Assembly (NCBI RefSeq): GCF_036373705.1
Contig: NC_089869.1
Coordinates: 10,303,676-10,367,675 of the forward strand
Origin: Amia ocellicauda
Taxonomy: Eukaryota; Chordata; Actinopteri; Amiiformes; Amiidae
Direction: 5' to 3'
DNA length: 64,000 nt
Positions 59,305 to 64,000 of this stretch are shown one piece after another (within the stretch, counting starts at the first letter, position 1; every line of letters begins with the position of its first letter). A model generated the notes under the pieces. The model did no database searches, had not been told where the DNA came from, and worked only from the letters and a program-made list of their open reading frames with translations. A program made the position numbers and the translations under genes.

Positions 59305-59659
59305 CTGTAATAAAGGCAAAAGATCATTTTAGTTTAATAAGGCAAAAACTGAGGATTATTTTCATCGATTCAACATTTTCTTGCTTCTTGTCCTTTACTG
59401 GAAAGCAGATCCATTTTCCCAGAAACTGACTGTGTCTTGGGTGAGTTGCATAACGTGCCTGTCAATAATCATATGAGAGTGAGTGTGACTCTTAATCACA
59501 CTTCTTCAGAATAAATGACAAGGGCGATCTGACAGCATGATTTAGTTCAGCCCCCAGCCCAGCAGAAGCGAGGGAGGCAGATGAGAATGCGATAAACCTC
59601 CTACAGGAAACTGACGGGCTAAGGTCTCTTCTCACTGCCCTTTATCTTCACTTCCCGGT

Positions 59660-59669
59660 GGAAATCCCC
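59660..59669 (-). promoter_or_regulatory. Consensus NF-kB site, intronic
   Basis: GGGGATTTCC on the minus strand, a perfect kB consensus, about 430 bp upstream of the mature miR-146 and within the inferred intron. Confidence 0.5.
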
Positions 59670-59670
59670 C

Positions 59671-62520
59671 CAACCTAACTACCCCCATCTTTTGAATGGG
59701 ATCACTACAGCCTAATCAATACATTGACAGATGCGCAAATTGCAAATGACCAACCTAAACCCAGTCACGTTTTATTATAAAGTTAAAGGCTACTTTCTAC
59801 TACATATAAATGTTTTTAGAAATCAAAACACAGATGGGGTTCATGTTTGTGATGTGTGATCTGTAGGTTGGTCCCATGTTTTGATTTAGGTCTCGGCCTT
59901 TTGAAATATGAGTGCAGTCATAGCAGAGGTGTAGACTTAAACAGGGAAGTGGAGATAAAAGGCTGTAATAAGGGAGGTGAAAGATTCCTAAGTCTCAGGT
60001 TTCTTTTTTGTTGTTGCAATTTAATCAAATGATTGTAGATGAGTTCCAAGGGGGATTTGAGTCACTGCTGTTGTTTAGCGAATGACAATTTTATATAGGA
60101 ATAGTCACTGAGGCACAAACAGCGTAGTTCTGTATTCTGCTGAATGGTGTCCCACGTGTTGAATAGATGGATATTGAAAATTAGAAGTTAATGAAGTTAT
60201 TTGCTCTATCATGAAAACTAAACACTATGGAGCAATATCATTTGGTCCATCTATAAACGGGACCATGGGAAACATAGCCCCTGACCTCATATTGCCCACT
60301 TGAACAGAGAGCAGCTTCTCACAGCTGTGTACCCTGTCAACACGGACACAAAGGCGTCGCACTGAGACGCTCTCTGGTGTGTCCTGTCGCTGGGGGCTTT
60401 GGAGGGGGGTTGTGCACCAAACGCCCAGCACAGAGAAGGACCTCACTATGGCAAAGCTTCAGGACCTAGAATTTCACGAACCACCAAAAAAATGGCGCAA
60501 AGAAAAGGCCGTGCTCTCTTCTCCAACTCCCCCAACAACAAGGGTGTACCTCTTCCTGCTTTCATTCAGACACTAGCCAATCATGGGAACCCTGGATGTC
60601 AGGTGCTCATCCCCCATGGTTTCTGGGTAATGTAGTGACATTTCTGGCCTCCAAGCACCATTTTCATATATATAAAATATTTTTTGAAGTGTTATATGGA
60701 ATATCTGGAACAAATATGACAAAGCAGAATATTGTAATTCAAGAAAAGTATACTTCAAAGCACTTTTAATAAATGTTGAGTTTCTTAATTAGTTTAATGT
60801 TACATATTTGCCAAAAAATAAGAATAATTTAGGTGGTGATTAAATTAGTTTATTTGACTGTGCAAAGCTCAACAAATGACAAACGCTGTGCACAGTATTA
60901 CATCTATATTCTGATCAATTAATTCTTGCTATTAAGCACTAGACTCTGTGATCTTGTGACCAGTGCCTTTGAGCTGCTCTCAGAGTGAGAGAAAGAAGGG
61001 GGTGTTGAAATGCAGTGGCTACAGTGACATTCTCACTTGCTATGCAGTCACATCCAAATGCCCATGAGGTCACCCGAGTGAGAGACCGGAACTTGTGTTG
61101 CTCTACGGCAACTGTGTATCAAATAACATTTAAATAACTCATCAATACAAGTGGAACAAAAGTGTACTTGACATTAAACCTGTACGTATAATCATTTTGA
61201 GTGTGTGTGTTCAATAAAACAAATTAAATAACTTAATAATGAAATATAAATTATAGGCAAAATATTAAAGTTACTAAGTATATATATTTAGGAAGCTTGG
61301 TAACTATCTATGGTTAATATCTGTATGTTCCCCAAAAAATACTATTGTAATTGGTTCTTCTGGAAATAGTCCCTTCTAATCTGATTAGTACTCTGTTTTT
61401 AAGTTAATCTTCCAGCATGGTTTCCGATAGGGGCAAAATATAAAACTGGTGTTCAAGTTTAATCTCCAAAATCTCAATGCCTCATAAACTCCTTTCAAAG
61501 GGATTACAGAAAAGATATCATGCATCCACTTTCGATAACTTTTCAAACACAAATAAAATGACCCGGTTACAGAAATGAGGCTTACAGGAAACAAAAACAA
61601 AAAACACCATCTATCACCTTATTTTGCCCATTTTTAAAATCATAGTATTAACATATTTCCATATCAAGGTACTGTTTATTGACAAGCTTATGAAGGTTAC
61701 AGGCCTAAAATACCACTGTAACTTTGCTTCCTATACAGGCATAGTGCAAGGGGTGTAAGTCTCTCTCTCTGGGAGGTGATTTCGAGGATCCATTCTCACC
61801 CAGGTTTCTAGAAAAGGAACAGTATCACCTCTGCTTTATCAGATACAGGAAGGAGAAATGCTGCACTGTTCAGTCATATTCCAGTAAGGCCTTCTTCTAC
61901 TTCTCTGAAAGTAATATCAGTGCGGACTTGAAGTCTAATACTGCTGACCACATTCCTTCTCATTTAGAAAGCAAACAATCGCTTGATTTGATGTGGCTCT
62001 CGTCTATTGAGATAAAACAACAGGTGCTTTTCTTCTATGACATTATAGAATGTGTTTTTGGAACAATTATAACACACCTGAGAAGTGACGATCAAAGGCT
62101 ATACAAGCAGCTTAGTCAAGAGCCGGACGGATTTTTCATTGGAAAGACTTTTCATCAGAAACCCACGCAGGGCCATTGCACAACACTGTCAGGTTCCCTT
62201 TTCCCTGCCATGTAAAATGCTGATGAGTCGTTTTGTCAATTCTGGACTCGGTTTTTCGAGTACAGACCCATCAGTAGTCAGAAAACGTCCAGATAACATT
62301 CAGATATCCCTACCAATAAAATAAGTTCCCATTACAGTCCACTCACCTTATATATATAACTACAAAAGCTGACTCCCAATTCATAGTTTTCAAAAGCTTG
62401 GCCCTTTATCTGAAATGAAAGGGTCCTCACACTTTCAATTTGTCCCATTCACAAGTCTCGCCCTGCCTCTAAATTCATGAGTTGACTCATGGATGCCCCC
62501 TTGATCAGAAATGAAAAGAC
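59671..62520 (-). other. Inferred pri-miR-146 intron
   Basis: 2.85 kb of mainly AT-rich sequence without coding signal. Short open frames on both strands carry no recognised domain. Confidence 0.45.
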
Positions 62521-62530
62521 AGAAACTTAC

Positions 62531-62605
62531 CTGAATCCAGTACCCTTCACAACGTTCTCCAGAGAGATCTTGGCCAGCCTGCCTACAACACATGTTCTTA
62601 GGCAA
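62531..62605 (-). ncRNA. pri-miR-146 exon 1 (inferred)
   Basis: On the minus strand, sequence about 25-30 bp after a TATA-like box runs to CTGGATTCAG followed by a near-perfect donor GTAAGT (62530-62525). The start is estimated from the TATA position. A noncoding first exon spliced to the hairpin exon is the known layout of vertebrate miR-146a genes. Confidence 0.5.
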
Positions 62606-62624
62606 GTGAAGCAGAGGGCTGTCT

Positions 62625-62634
62625 CTTTTAAATA
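62625..62634 (-). promoter_or_regulatory. TATA-like box of pri-miR-146
   Basis: TATTTAAAAG on the minus strand, preceded by a G/A-rich stretch (62640-62670). It is positioned correctly for a start near 62605. Confidence 0.45.
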
Positions 62635-62864
62635 CCACTCCCCCTCGCTCCCTCTCTCGTTCTCTCTCTCGGTATGGTGCGTCTGACAGTCACTTCCCAG
62701 TAAAGAGGAAACGGTGGGAGGGACCCTGACTCCCCCGCAGTGTGAATCAATACAGAGCTCTTCTAAGGAAAGAAACAGCTGAGTGGCCATGCCCTTCAGT
62801 TCCCATAAAACAGAAAGAAAAAGCTGAAAAAACTAGAACTCCTGCACGGCTGGCAGCAGAACAA

Positions 62865-62874
62865 GGAATTCCCC
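62865..62874 (-). promoter_or_regulatory. Consensus NF-kB site upstream of pri-miR-146
   Basis: GGGGAATTCC on the minus strand, a perfect kB consensus, about 235 bp upstream of the TATA-like box. Mammalian MIR146A promoters are known to be NF-kB driven. Confidence 0.5.
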
Positions 62875-62940
62875 TGTTGCTTAACAGCCGAGTAAGAGAG
62901 CGTAGAGGCGCTATGGAAAGGAGCAGGCAGGAAGGGGGGG

Positions 62941-62992
62941 TTTGTGTGTGTCTATGTATGTGTGTGTGTGAGTGTGTGTATGTCTGGGCATG
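62941..62992. repeat. Imperfect (GT)n repeat
   Basis: GT-rich run with interruptions (CTATGTATG, GAGTG), just beyond the NF-kB site. Confidence 0.85.
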
Positions 62993-62999
62993 TTTGTAA

Positions 63000-64000
63000 C
63001 CGCACTTTCTACGAAACCAGAAAACACACAAAAGCGAATCCATAATAAGACAACCACGATGTATGCCCCCTCTGTTTTTACAGACATCGCAGAAAGCCTG
63101 TGTCATGTTTTACTGCTCGAAAAGTAAAGGTCAGTGGTTTTGGGAAATAGAAAACACAGGAGCCACGTTTTAATAATGATCTACACAAACCCGCACACCA
63201 CACCACACAAAAGCATATAAACATTAAAAAATTACCAGAGTGTTATACCTTTTCCCACAACTCTTATGGTGTAAAAAGGCCCCTGCTCGGTGCAACCCAC
63301 AGCATGGGGTTTTGCCCTTTTGTGCCTTGTGTTGTGTCGTCCCTCATTATGGTCTCAGTTCTGACCTTCAATAACCGCTTAAATCCTGTCTGATAGTGAA
63401 GCTGTAGAACAGACAGACCTGGGTCAAATAAATGTTTTCTGTATTTAAAATTACTTTAAAAGATTTAAAAATCTTTACCTTCTCTGTCATGTTGTGGCAA
63501 CATTGGTGTTGTAGTTAAACTTTTAACAGTTTTATGATTTGCACAGATTATAGGTGTTATGTGTACAAGGTAGATATTTTTCCAGCAGTACACGCAGTGG
63601 CTCAACTTACAAATAACAAACCAATTTTTCTTTCTTTGTCTCATCACTCGTCTCCTCTCCTCATTGGCTAATAGATAAGAGATGCAGGGAGGTGACAAGT
63701 TAATGAAAGTTAGCAATTTAGACTTTTGGGACAACAGAACATTTTTGTCCCACTCTCCTTGTTGGGACTATGTTAGGAATCTCACATTGTGTCTTTAATC
63801 TTCATATGTTGTGTTAATGTTGTGCTACGCTTATTTTGCCAAGGTGTACAAATAAATACATTGTTTTAAATACAAATAATTGAAAATGGAGAATATCAAA
63901 TACTTGTGAAAATGTAAGTATTTGCAACTACATAAAAAAAGTATTTCCAAATAAAGTCAATTAGTAATTGTCAAACAGTATACAGTTTGTCATTTTTCAA
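63000..64000. other. Right end of window, no gene seen
   Basis: AT-rich sequence. By synteny CUEDC2 would be the next protein gene, but I see no exon of it here. Confidence 0.5.

Noticed and set aside
62531..62790. Minus-strand open frame near the miR-146 promoter as a CUEDC2 exon
   Set aside because: The frame has no CUE-domain-like sequence and overlaps TATA, first-exon and donor signals that fit a noncoding gene.

Overview
This is vertebrate nuclear DNA, most likely from a ray-finned fish. The genes are multi-exon with GT-AG introns. The repeats are fish-type: tRNA-derived SINEs, Tc1/mariner elements with TA target sites, a LINE ending in TTTGAATTTGAATTTGA, and long AT and AAT microsatellites. 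I cannot name the species. Read right to left, the gene order is mir-146, a C10orf95-position gene, MFSD13A, ACTR1A, SUFU. As I recall it, this is the order and relative orientation of human 10q24.32.

Layout. 1-21275 (minus): all 12 coding exons of SUFU (473 aa), with the 3' UTR running off the left edge. 21276-22423: head-to-head SUFU/ACTR1A promoter region with a long TA tract. 22424-31803 (plus): all 11 coding exons of ACTR1A (376 aa), then about 3 kb of probable 3' UTR. 35.7-41.8 kb (minus): MFSD13A/TMEM180, 8 coding exons (507 aa), convergent with ACTR1A, with an inferred noncoding first exon near 45.3 kb. 48711-49331 (plus): a small Tyr/Trp/Pro-rich gene with a lysine-rich tail in the C10orf95 position. 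52.6-55.2 kb: a gutted PIM-like kinase gene beside the 3' end of a probable LTR retrotransposon that carries a nested LINE. 55.4 kb: an orphan CpG-rich patch with an NRF1 palindrome. 56971-58175: a Tc1/mariner element of DD36E spacing with a broken transposase. 58.3-62.9 kb (minus): a miR-146 gene.

Three observations stand out. First, a miR-146 hairpin at 59160-59240 (minus) lies in what reads as a two-exon host transcript. The proposed first exon ends at a GTAAGT donor at 62530-62525, the second begins at an acceptor at 59304, a TATA-like box lies at 62625-62634, and consensus NF-kB sites lie at 62865-62874 and 59660-59669. Second, a palindromic element of about 100 bp with a CCAAT box occurs once upstream of ACTR1A (22196-22292) and once upstream of MFSD13A (45448-45550), in the same orientation relative to each gene. 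I do not recognise it as a described family. Third, the PIM-like kinase remnant has lost the catalytic core between its glycine loop and its last helix.

The protein genes do unrelated jobs: SUFU in Hedgehog signalling, ACTR1A in dynactin, MFSD13A as a membrane carrier-like protein. The SUFU-ACTR1A pair may share promoter control. Exon boundaries were read by hand from splice sites, reading phase and remembered vertebrate homologues, and every internal phase adds up. UTRs and transcription starts are inference.
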